A stretch of 64,000 bases of DNA from Streptomyces albidoflavus (GTDB lineage: Bacteria; Actinomycetota; Actinomycetes; Streptomycetales; Streptomycetaceae), in NCBI RefSeq assembly GCF_000719955.1, contig NZ_JOII01000023.1, forward strand, positions 27,416-91,415. Direction: 5' to 3'. The position numbers were made by a program, and so were the translations under genes. Below the pieces are notes generated by a model that was not told the DNA's origin, did no database searches, and was given only the letters and a program-made list of their open reading frames with translations. This document shows positions 36,200 through 44,078 of this stretch, piece by piece. The first letter of the stretch is position 1. Each line of letters starts with the position of its first letter.

Positions 36200-37504
36200 A
36201 TGAAGCTCCTGCCCCGCCTGGCCGCCCCCGTGGCGGCCCTCGTCCTCGCCGGACTCACCGCCACCGCCTGTGCCCCGCAGACCTCCGACACCTCCTCCGG
36301 CAAGGACGAGAAGACCGGGGACCTCAGGGTCTGGCTCTTCCAGGAGGTCAACAACGGCCCGAAGGCCAAGGTGGTCGACCGGGCCGTGGCCGCCTACGAG
36401 AAGGCCCACCAGGGCAGCAAGGTCGACGTCCAGTACATCCCCGTCGACTCCCGGGCCGAGAAGATCAAGGCCGCCTTCAACGACCCGAGCAGCGCCCCGG
36501 ACGTCATCGAGTACGGCAACACCGACACCGCGGGGTACGTCCGCGACGGCGGACTCGCCGACATCAGCGAGGAGTTCGCGGCCTGGGACGAGGCCGCCGA
36601 CACCGACGAGGCGGCCCGCGCCTCGGTCACCGTGGACGGCAAGACGTACGGCGCCCCCTACTTCGTCGGCGTCCGCGCCCTGTACTACCGCACCGACCTC
36701 TTCGAGAAGCACTCCGTCGCGGTGCCCGAGACCCTGGACGAGGTGGCGGCCGCGGCGAAGAAGATCCGTAAGGCCGAGCCGGGGCTGTACGGCATCGCGG
36801 TCGGCGGCGCGTACACCTACGGCGCCATGCCCTTCCTCTGGGCGCACGGCGGCGGCCTCGCCGAGGAGAAGGACGGTGTGTACACCTCGACGCTGGCCGA
36901 CAAGAAGTCGCAGGCCGGGATCGCGGCGTACACCGACCTCTTCGGCCCGGACAACTGCCCGGCCGCCAAGTGCGCGCAGATGGGCGGCAACGACACCGTG
37001 ACGGCGTTCGCGGCCGGGAAGGCCGGCATGGCGATCGGCGGCGACTTCAGCCACCAGGCGATGGAGGACGGCAAGGTCAAGGGCAAGTACGCGGTCGTCC
37101 CGCTGCCCGGCACCGAGAAGGGCGAGATCGCCCCGGCCTTCGCCGGTGGCAACAACCTCGGCGTCCTCAAGTCGACCGAGCGCCGCTCCCTCGCCGTCGA
37201 CCTGGTCAAGGAACTGGCCGGGAAGAAGGCGCAGAGCGAGCTGTTCGACGCCATGGGCTTCCTGCCGACCTTCACCGACACCCGCGCCGAGGCCGCCGCC
37301 GAGGAGCCCTTCGTCAAGCCCTTCGTGCAGACCCTCGACGCCGGAGCGACCTTCGTGCCCGCCTCCCCGGCCTGGGCGCGGATCGACTCCTCGCTGGTGC
37401 TGCCGACGATGTTCCAGGAGATCGTCAGCGGCCGGAAGGACGTGGCCGCAGCCTCCCGCGACGCGGCCAAGAAGATGGACGACGCCTTCGCGAGCGCGGG
37501 CTGA
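36200..37504 (+). CDS. sugar ABC transporter solute-binding lipoprotein
   Basis: 434 residues. Signal peptide with a lipobox ending ATAC (Cys about residue 24), then a family-1 solute-binding fold (LRVWLFQEVNNGPKAKVVDRAVAAYEKAH; PDVIEYGNTDTAGYV; GKAGMAIGGDFSH). Captures a sugar outside the membrane for the two permeases that follow. ATG 36200 follows GAGGGA. Since a beta-N-acetylhexosaminidase closes the operon, the ligand is probably a GlcNAc-containing oligosaccharide; that is inference. Confidence 0.92.
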   Translation: MKLLPRLAAPVAALVLAGLTATACAPQTSDTSSGKDEKTGDLRVWLFQEVNNGPKAKVVDRAVAAYEKAHQGSKVDVQYIPVDSRAEKIKAAFNDPSSAPDVIEYGNTDTAGYVRDGGLADISEEFAAWDEAADTDEAARASVTVDGKTYGAPYFVGVRALYYRTDLFEKHSVAVPETLDEVAAAAKKIRKAEPGLYGIAVGGAYTYGAMPFLWAHGGGLAEEKDGVYTSTLADKKSQAGIAAYTDLFGPDNCPAAKCAQMGGNDTVTAFAAGKAGMAIGGDFSHQAMEDGKVKGKYAVVPLPGTEKGEIAPAFAGGNNLGVLKSTERRSLAVDLVKELAGKKAQSELFDAMGFLPTFTDTRAEAAAEEPFVKPFVQTLDAGATFVPASPAWARIDSSLVLPTMFQEIVSGRKDVAAASRDAAKKMDDAFASAG

Positions 37505-37535
37505 CGCCCCCGCGTACCGGAAGAACGGCACCACC

Positions 37536-38492
37536 GTGACCCAGACCCTGACCGCCCCGGCCACCCCGCCCGTCCGCAAGGGCGGCGGGGGCGCCCGGCC
37601 CCCGAGATCCGGTTCCCGCCGCCCCGGCTGGACGCCCTGGCTCTACCTCGCCCCCGCCCTGGTCGTCCTCGCCGGCCTGCTGGTCTACCCCGTCTACCAG
37701 CTCGGCCTGATATCCGTCCTGGAGTACACCCAGGCCCAGGTCAGCGGCGGCGAGCCGACCTCGTTCCAGGGGCTCGGCAACTACCGGCAGCTCTTCACCG
37801 ACCCGCAGTTCTGGCAGGTCCTGACCGCCACCGTGGTCTTCGCGGCGCTCTGCGTCCTCTCCACGCTCTTCGTCGGCTGCGCCTTCGCCGTCCTGCTGAC
37901 CCGCATCCGCGCCCTGCCCCGCCTGGCCCTGCTCATCGCCTCGCTCGGCGCCTGGGCCACCCCGGCCATCACCGGCTCCACGGTCTGGATGTTCCTCTTC
38001 GACGCCGACTTCGGCCCGGTCAACCGGCTCCTCGGCCTCGGCGACTTCTCCTGGACGTACGGCCGCTACAGCGCCTTCGCCCTGGTCCTGCTCGAAGTGG
38101 TCTGGTGCTCCTTCCCGTTCGTGATGGTCACCGTCTACGCGGGCATCCGCGCCGTCCCCACCGAGGTCCTGGAGGCCGCCTCGCTGGACGGCGCCTCGCA
38201 GTGGCGCGTCTGGCGCTCGGTCCTCGCCCCGATGCTCCGCCCGATCCTCCTGGTCGTCACCATCCAGTCGGTGATCTGGGACTTCAAGATCTTCACCCAG
38301 ATCTACGTCATGACGGACGGCGGCGGCATCGCCGGCCAGAACCTCGTCCTCAACGTCTACGCCTACCAGCAGGCGTTCGCCTCCTCGGAGTACAGCCTCG
38401 GCGCCGCCATCGGCGTCGTCATGCTCCTCATCCTGCTCGCCGTCACCCTCGTGTACCTCCGGCTGATGCGACGCCAGGGAGAAGAACTGTGA
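37536..38492 (+). CDS. sugar ABC transporter permease (MalF-like)
   Basis: 318 residues, six membrane helices after a Gly/Arg-rich cytoplasmic N-terminus. The EAA loop for ATPase docking is EAASLDGASQWRVWRSVLAP. GTG 37536 is the start, with GGAAGAA upstream. It overlaps the next permease by GTGA. No ATPase gene is in the operon; in Streptomyces such importers are usually energised by the shared ATPase MsiK. Confidence 0.93.
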   Translation: MTQTLTAPATPPVRKGGGGARPPRSGSRRPGWTPWLYLAPALVVLAGLLVYPVYQLGLISVLEYTQAQVSGGEPTSFQGLGNYRQLFTDPQFWQVLTATVVFAALCVLSTLFVGCAFAVLLTRIRALPRLALLIASLGAWATPAITGSTVWMFLFDADFGPVNRLLGLGDFSWTYGRYSAFALVLLEVVWCSFPFVMVTVYAGIRAVPTEVLEAASLDGASQWRVWRSVLAPMLRPILLVVTIQSVIWDFKIFTQIYVMTDGGGIAGQNLVLNVYAYQQAFASSEYSLGAAIGVVMLLILLAVTLVYLRLMRRQGEEL

Positions 38493-39322
38493 AGCTCGTC
38501 CACCGCCCCTGGCGCCTGGCCGCCGAGGCGTTCGCGTTGCTGGCCGCCGTCGTCGTGGCGTTTCCGCTGTACTGGATGGTGCTGTCGGCGTTCAAGCCGG
38601 CCGGGGAGATCCAGTCGGACACGCCGCGGCCCTGGACGCTGGCGCCCTCGCTCGACTCGTTCCGGCGGGTGTTCCAGCAGGAGGAATTCGGGCGCTACTT
38701 CCTCAACAGCCTTTTCGTGGCGGGGAGTGTGGTGGTGCTCTCGGCGCTGATCGCGTTCCTCGCGGCGACGGCCGTGACGCGGTTCAAGTTCCGGTTCCGG
38801 ACCACGCTGCTCATCATGTTCCTGGTGGCGCAGATGGTGCCGGTCGAGGCGCTCACCATTCCGCTCTTCTTCCAGATGCGGGACTTCGGGCTGCTGAACA
38901 CGCTCGGCGCGCTGATCCTGCCGCATCTCGCGTTTTCGCTGCCGTTCGCCATCTGGATGCTGCGGGGATTCGTGAAGGCCGTTCCCGAGGCGCTGGAGGA
39001 GGCCGCGCTCATCGACGGCGCGAGCCGTACCCGCTTTCTCTGGCAGATCCTTTTCCCGCTGGTCTTCCCGGGCCTGGTGGCGACGAGTGTGTTCTCCTTC
39101 ATCAGCACCTGGAACGACTTCCTCTTCGCCAAGTCCTTCATCATCAGCGACACCTCCCAGTCGACACTCCCGATGGCGCTGCTGCTCTTCTTCAAGCCCG
39201 AGGAGAACGACTGGGGCGGCATCATGGCCGCGTCCACCGTCATGACCGTTCCCGTCCTCGTCTTCTTCGTACTCGTTCAGCGCCGCCTGGTCTCCGGACT
39301 CGGCGGCGCGGTCAAGGACTGA
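38489..39322 (+). CDS. sugar ABC transporter permease (MalG-like)
   Basis: 277 residues, six helices, EAA loop EEAALIDGASRTRFLWQILFPLVFPG. GTG 38489 overlaps the stop of the first permease (GTGA), preceded by GGGAGAAG. It forms the transmembrane heterodimer with that permease. Confidence 0.93.
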   Translation: MKLVHRPWRLAAEAFALLAAVVVAFPLYWMVLSAFKPAGEIQSDTPRPWTLAPSLDSFRRVFQQEEFGRYFLNSLFVAGSVVVLSALIAFLAATAVTRFKFRFRTTLLIMFLVAQMVPVEALTIPLFFQMRDFGLLNTLGALILPHLAFSLPFAIWMLRGFVKAVPEALEEAALIDGASRTRFLWQILFPLVFPGLVATSVFSFISTWNDFLFAKSFIISDTSQSTLPMALLLFFKPEENDWGGIMAASTVMTVPVLVFFVLVQRRLVSGLGGAVKD

Positions 39323-39323
39323 C

Positions 39324-40961
39324 GTGCACCACCTCATCCCCGCCCCCCGTCACCACCGCCCCGAGAGCGGCCCCGAGACCCGGCTCACCCTCGGCCCCGA
39401 CACCGCCCTGCGCACCGGCGAGGGCACCGGCACGGCCGCGCGCTGGCTGCGTACCACCGTGGGCGCCGCCACCGGGCTCGCCCTGCCCGAGGCCGCCGCC
39501 GAGAACCCCGGACCCGTCGTCGACCTGCGGATCACGGGGGAGGCGGGCGGGCTGGGCGCCGAGGCGTACCGGCTCACCGTCTCCGCCGAGGGGGTGCTGA
39601 TCGAGGGCGGTGACGCGGCCGGAGTCTTCTGGGGCGCGCAGACCCTGCGTCAGCTGCTGGGGCCCGACGCGTTCCGGCGGGCGCCGCTCAACCCGGGGCG
39701 GGCCTGGCAGCTCGGCCACGTGAGGATCGAGGACGCGCCGCGGTTCGCCTGGCGCGGCATGATGCTCGACGTGGCCCGGCACTTCATGCCGAAGGACGGG
39801 GTGCTGCGCCATCTCGACCTGCTCGCCGCGCACAAACTCAACGTCTTCCACTTCCATCTCACCGACGACCAGGGCTGGCGCGTCGACATCCGCCGCCACC
39901 CCGAACTCGTCCGCACCGGCAGCTGGCGGCCGCGCAGCAAATGGGGGCACCGCGCCTCCGAGTTGTGGAACGACACCCCGCACGGTGGCTACTACACCCA
40001 CGACGACATCCGCGAGATCGTCGCCTACGCCGCCGAACGCCACATCACCGTCGTCCCCGAGATCGAGATTCCGGGCCACTCGCAGGCCGCCATCGCCGCC
40101 TATCCGGAACTCGGCAACACCGATGTGACGGACACCGCGAGCCTCGGCGTCTGGGACACCTGGGGCATCAATCCGCACGCGCTGGCGCCGACCGAGGACA
40201 CCCTGCGTTTCTACGAAGGGGTCTTCGAGGAAGTCCTGGAACTCTTCCCGTCCCGCTTCATCCACGTCGGCGGCGACGAATGCGAGAAGGACGAATGGAG
40301 GCGTTCGCCGGCGGCGCAGGCGCGCATCGCCGAACTGGGTGTGGGTGACGAGGACGGCCTCCAGTCCTGGTTCATCCGGCACTTCGACCGCTGGCTCGGC
40401 GCGCGGGGGCGCCGCCTCGTCGGCTGGGACGAGATCCTGGAGGGCGGCCTCGCCGAGGGCGCCACCGTCTCCTCCTGGCGCGGCTACGCCGGGGGCATCG
40501 CCGCCGCCCGCGCGGGCCACGACGTCATCATGTGCCCCGAGCAGCAGGTCTACCTGAACTACCGGGAGGACGGCGGGCCCGACGAGCCGGTGCCGATCGG
40601 CTACGTCCGCACCCTGGAGGACGTCTACCGCTTCGAGCCCGTCCCGCCGGAGCTGACGGGGGCCGAGGCCGCGCACGTCATCGGCGTCCAGGCCAACGTC
40701 TGGACCGAGGTGCTGGAGAACCAGGACCGCGTCGACTACCAGCTCTACCCGCGCCTCGCCGCCCTCGCCGAGGTCGCCTGGTCGCCGCTGCCCGCCTCCG
40801 AGGAGCGGGACTTCGCCGGCTTCGACGTCCGGATGGAGACCCACTTCCGCCGCCTCGACGCCCTCGGCGTCGCCTACCGCCCGCCGTCCGGCCCGCACCC
40901 CTGGCAGCGCCGCCCCGGCGTCCTGGGCCGCCCGTTCGAGGGCGCGCCGCAGCCGGGCTGA
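39324..40961 (+). CDS. intracellular beta-N-acetylhexosaminidase (GH20)
   Basis: 545 residues with no signal peptide. An N-terminal GH20b-like domain is followed by the catalytic barrel: WRGMMLDVARHFMPKDGVLRHLDLLAAHKLN, FHFHLTDDQGWR, and HVGGDECEK with the catalytic pair D318-E319. It removes terminal GlcNAc or GalNAc with substrate-assisted catalysis. The GTG start is one base after the permease stop, so imported oligosaccharides are probably trimmed in the cytoplasm. A hairpin terminator follows. Confidence 0.93.
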   Translation: MHHLIPAPRHHRPESGPETRLTLGPDTALRTGEGTGTAARWLRTTVGAATGLALPEAAAENPGPVVDLRITGEAGGLGAEAYRLTVSAEGVLIEGGDAAGVFWGAQTLRQLLGPDAFRRAPLNPGRAWQLGHVRIEDAPRFAWRGMMLDVARHFMPKDGVLRHLDLLAAHKLNVFHFHLTDDQGWRVDIRRHPELVRTGSWRPRSKWGHRASELWNDTPHGGYYTHDDIREIVAYAAERHITVVPEIEIPGHSQAAIAAYPELGNTDVTDTASLGVWDTWGINPHALAPTEDTLRFYEGVFEEVLELFPSRFIHVGGDECEKDEWRRSPAAQARIAELGVGDEDGLQSWFIRHFDRWLGARGRRLVGWDEILEGGLAEGATVSSWRGYAGGIAAARAGHDVIMCPEQQVYLNYREDGGPDEPVPIGYVRTLEDVYRFEPVPPELTGAEAAHVIGVQANVWTEVLENQDRVDYQLYPRLAALAEVAWSPLPASEERDFAGFDVRMETHFRRLDALGVAYRPPSGPHPWQRRPGVLGRPFEGAPQPG

Positions 40962-40974
40962 GCCGGACCGGAAC

Positions 40975-41006
40975 GCCGTGCGGTGCCCCGGCCGGCACCG
41001 CACGGC
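40975..41006. terminator. operon terminator
   Basis: A 13-bp perfect stem (GCCGTGCGGTGCC and its complement) with a 6-nt loop. The remaining 41007-41280 gap has no gene; it should hold the promoter of the next operon. Confidence 0.78.
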
Positions 41007-41280
41007 CCGGCGCGCTCCGGGGAGTGGGAGCGGCTCTCGCCGGTTGCCCGCGCGCCCCCGGCGTGCGCCCCCTCGATCGCGGAACCGGGGCGCCTCTCCG
41101 CAGCCCGCACAAAACGGCGAAACCCCTTACGTGGTGGCCAGAAAGGGCAAAACTCCCCTAGCGGACCCCCGCTCCGAGGCAACGGCAAGATGTGCCAGAG
41201 TTGCCACGTCCCGCCTGTGAGGACGTACCGTACGGCGCAACAGCCGGGACCAGGCGGGGTGACGGAAGGGGCAGCCGGTT

Positions 41281-42177
41281 TTGACCACGCACGCACCGCA
41301 GGCGGCAGCGTCGGTGACGCTGCCCGCCTCCCTGGACGAGGCCGTGGCCGCGCTCGCCGCCACGCCCGCCGCCGTCCCCGTCGCGGGCGGCACCGACCTC
41401 ATGACCTCGGTCAACGCCGGGCAGCTGCGCCCCACCGCTCTCGTCGGCCTCGGCCGGGTCCGCGAGATCCGGGGCTGGCAGTACCTCGACGGGCACGCCC
41501 TGCTCGGCGCCGGACTGACCCACGCCCGCATGGGCCGCCCCGACTTCGCCGCGCTCATCCCGGCGCTGGCCGCCGCCGCCCGCGCCGCGGGGCCCCCGCA
41601 GATCCGCAACGCCGGGACGCTCGGCGGCAACATCGCCACCGCCGCCCCCTCCGGCGACACCCTGCCCGTCCTCGCCGCCCTGGAGGCCACCCTCGTCGTG
41701 GCCTCGCCCGGCGGCGGGCGCCGCGAGGTCTCCGTCTCCCATCTGCTGGCGGGCATGGACATGTTGCGCGGCGGTGAACTCATCGGCTGGGTCCGGGTCC
41801 CGCTGCTCCACGCCCCGCAGGTCTTCCTCAAGGCCACCGGCCGCACCGGCCCCGGCCGCGCCACCGCCTCCGTCGCCCTGGTCGTCGACCCGGCCCGGCG
41901 CGAGGTGCGGTGCGCCATCGGCGCCATCGCCCCGATGCCGCTGCGGCCCCTGGAGGCGGAACGCTGGGCCGCCTCCCTCATCGACTGGGACGGCGAACGG
42001 GGCCTGCCGCAGGAGGCCCTGACCGCCTTCGGGACGTACGTGGCCACGGCCTGTGTGCCGGACCCGGAGGTCCCGGCCGACGGCGGCGAGCCGCCGAAGC
42101 TGCCGCCCGCCGTACTGCACCTGCGGCGCACCGTCGCCGCGCTGGCCCGACGAGCACTGGGAAGAGCGCTGTCATGA
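41281..42177 (+). CDS. molybdenum-hydroxylase-type FAD subunit
   Basis: 298 residues. FAD_binding_5 domain (PVAGGTDLMTSVNAGQLRPTALVGL; RNAGTLGGNIATAAPSGDTLPVLAAL) and the C-terminal CO-dehydrogenase flavoprotein-like domain. It passes electrons from the Fe-S subunit to an acceptor. TTG 41281 is the likely start, with GGAAGGGG about ten bases upstream. It overlaps the next gene by ATGA. No known substrate can be read from the sequence. Confidence 0.88.
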   Translation: MTTHAPQAAASVTLPASLDEAVAALAATPAAVPVAGGTDLMTSVNAGQLRPTALVGLGRVREIRGWQYLDGHALLGAGLTHARMGRPDFAALIPALAAAARAAGPPQIRNAGTLGGNIATAAPSGDTLPVLAALEATLVVASPGGGRREVSVSHLLAGMDMLRGGELIGWVRVPLLHAPQVFLKATGRTGPGRATASVALVVDPARREVRCAIGAIAPMPLRPLEAERWAASLIDWDGERGLPQEALTAFGTYVATACVPDPEVPADGGEPPKLPPAVLHLRRTVAALARRALGRALS

Positions 42178-44078
42178 CCGACGACGAGCGGGGCGAGGGG
42201 ACCGGAGCGGCCCGCGGCACCTCCCTGAGCTGGGGCGCCATCCCCCACCAGGGCGGCGAGGAGTACGACGACGGGGCGACCGCCTTCGTCCAGCTCCCCG
42301 AGGGCATCGCCGACATCCCTCTCGCCGCCCCCGGCCAGGGGTACGTGCCCCCGATCACCGTCACCCCCGCCACCGGCCCCGCCGACCCGGCCGCCACCGG
42401 CGTCTGGTCCATCCCGGGCGCCGTCGCGGGCGGCGCCCCCGCGCCCGACCCGTACGCGCAGCAGGCCGGGCACGGGCCCGACCCGTACGGCACGCTGCCG
42501 CCGCAGGACGTGCCCGAGGCCGCGCCCGGCCAGGTCGTCGCCGACGTCTACCCGGACGGCGCGCAGGTCCCCGGCGCCGACGGCTACCGGCAGCCCCCGG
42601 CCGACGCCTTCGCCGCCACCGACGCCTTCGGCGACACCCGCCCCCTGACCATCCCGCCCGGGCTCTCCCCCGACGGCCCCCGGCCCGACCTCGGCGCCGC
42701 CTTCGGGGGCGCCGAGCGCGCCGGGCAGCCGCACGGCCGGCCCGGCATCCCCGGCCAGCAGCAGGGGCCCGGCTCCGCCGGCCAGGACGCCACCGGGCAC
42801 TGGGACTTCACCGCCGCCCTCGGCGAGAGCGCCCCGCCCGCGCAGGGCGGGACCGGCCAGTGGGCGGTGCCGCTCGCCCCGGAGGACGTGCCCGAGGAGT
42901 CCGGCGAGTACCCGCTCTCCGAGGCCGCCCCGCGGACCGGCGCCTGGGCCACCGCCCCGACCCACCAGGCCCCCGCCACGCTCCCCGGCGGGGCGACGGC
43001 GCCCTGGGCCGGAGAGGCGGAGGCGACCGCCCCGGAACCGGCACCGGAGGCAGCACCCGAGGCGAGCGCCGAGGAGGCCCCCGGGGAGGCTCAGAGCGCC
43101 CCCGACGGCCCCGAAGCGGAAGAGCAGGCGGAATCCGCCCCGGAAGCCGACAGCGCCCCGGAGACGGCCGACGCGCCCGCACCCGAGCCCGAGGCGGAAG
43201 CCGAAACGGAAGCTGAGGCGGAGGGCGCGGGCGAGGAGCCCGGCGGCGCCGTGGAGGCGGCCGGCGAGGAGGCTCCCGAGGCCGGCGGGCTCCACGACGA
43301 GCGGCCGGTCGTCTCGTACACGCTGAACGTCAACGGCATCGACCGGCCCGTCACCGAGGCGTGGATCGGCGAGTCGCTGCTGCACGTGCTGCGGGAGCGG
43401 CTCGGGCTCGCCGGGGCCAAGGACGGCTGCTCGCAGGGCGAGTGCGGGGCCTGCGCGGTCCGCGTCGACGGGCGCGTCGTCGCCTCCTGCCTGGTGCCCG
43501 CCGCCACCACCGAGGGCAGCGACATCCACACCGTCGAGGGGCTCGGCGCCGCCGAGGACGGCGGCCCCGGCGAACCCTCCGACGTGCAGCGCGCGCTGGC
43601 CCGCCACTGCGCCGTGCAGTGCGGTTTCTGCATCCCCGGCATGGCGATGACCATCCACGACCTGCTGGAAGGCAACCCCCGCCCCACCGACCTGGAGACC
43701 CGCCAGGCGCTCTCCGGCAACCTCTGCCGCTGCTCCGGCTACCGCGCCATCCTGGAGTCGGTCCGCGACGTCGTCGGCGAACGCGAGGCGTCCGCCGAGG
43801 CCGCCGCCGACGTCGCCGCCCACGACGACGCGAGCGCCGAGGCCGAGGACGGCGAGCCCGCCGGGGCGGACCAGGCCGAGGTGGCCATCCCGCACCAGGC
43901 GGGACCCGCCGACGGCGAGGCCCCCGGCCACCCGTACGGCGCCCTGCCCGACGGCTACGACGGCCTGCCGCAGCCCCCGCCCTCGTACGACACCGGCGGC
44001 TACCCGCCCCACCACGGCCAGGACGGCTACGGGTACGACGAGCAGGGCCCGCACGAGCAGCACGGAGGCCAGGCGTGA
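42174..44078 (+). CDS. [2Fe-2S] subunit with a long disordered N-terminal extension
   Basis: 634 residues, while family members usually have 150-200. Residues about 380-530 are the normal subunit: ferredoxin-like cluster motif GCSQGECGACAV (first Cys C419) and the helical domain with CGFC and CRCSGY. Residues 1-380 are Pro/Ala/Gly and Glu-rich, low complexity, and about 100 C-terminal residues are Tyr/Gly/Pro-rich. The extension has the same codon bias as its neighbours, so it is translated, not a misread. Start ATG 42174 overlaps the FAD gene (ATGA); the stop overlaps the Mo gene (GTGA). Confidence 0.87.
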   Translation: MTDDERGEGTGAARGTSLSWGAIPHQGGEEYDDGATAFVQLPEGIADIPLAAPGQGYVPPITVTPATGPADPAATGVWSIPGAVAGGAPAPDPYAQQAGHGPDPYGTLPPQDVPEAAPGQVVADVYPDGAQVPGADGYRQPPADAFAATDAFGDTRPLTIPPGLSPDGPRPDLGAAFGGAERAGQPHGRPGIPGQQQGPGSAGQDATGHWDFTAALGESAPPAQGGTGQWAVPLAPEDVPEESGEYPLSEAAPRTGAWATAPTHQAPATLPGGATAPWAGEAEATAPEPAPEAAPEASAEEAPGEAQSAPDGPEAEEQAESAPEADSAPETADAPAPEPEAEAETEAEAEGAGEEPGGAVEAAGEEAPEAGGLHDERPVVSYTLNVNGIDRPVTEAWIGESLLHVLRERLGLAGAKDGCSQGECGACAVRVDGRVVASCLVPAATTEGSDIHTVEGLGAAEDGGPGEPSDVQRALARHCAVQCGFCIPGMAMTIHDLLEGNPRPTDLETRQALSGNLCRCSGYRAILESVRDVVGEREASAEAAADVAAHDDASAEAEDGEPAGADQAEVAIPHQAGPADGEAPGHPYGALPDGYDGLPQPPPSYDTGGYPPHHGQDGYGYDEQGPHEQHGGQA

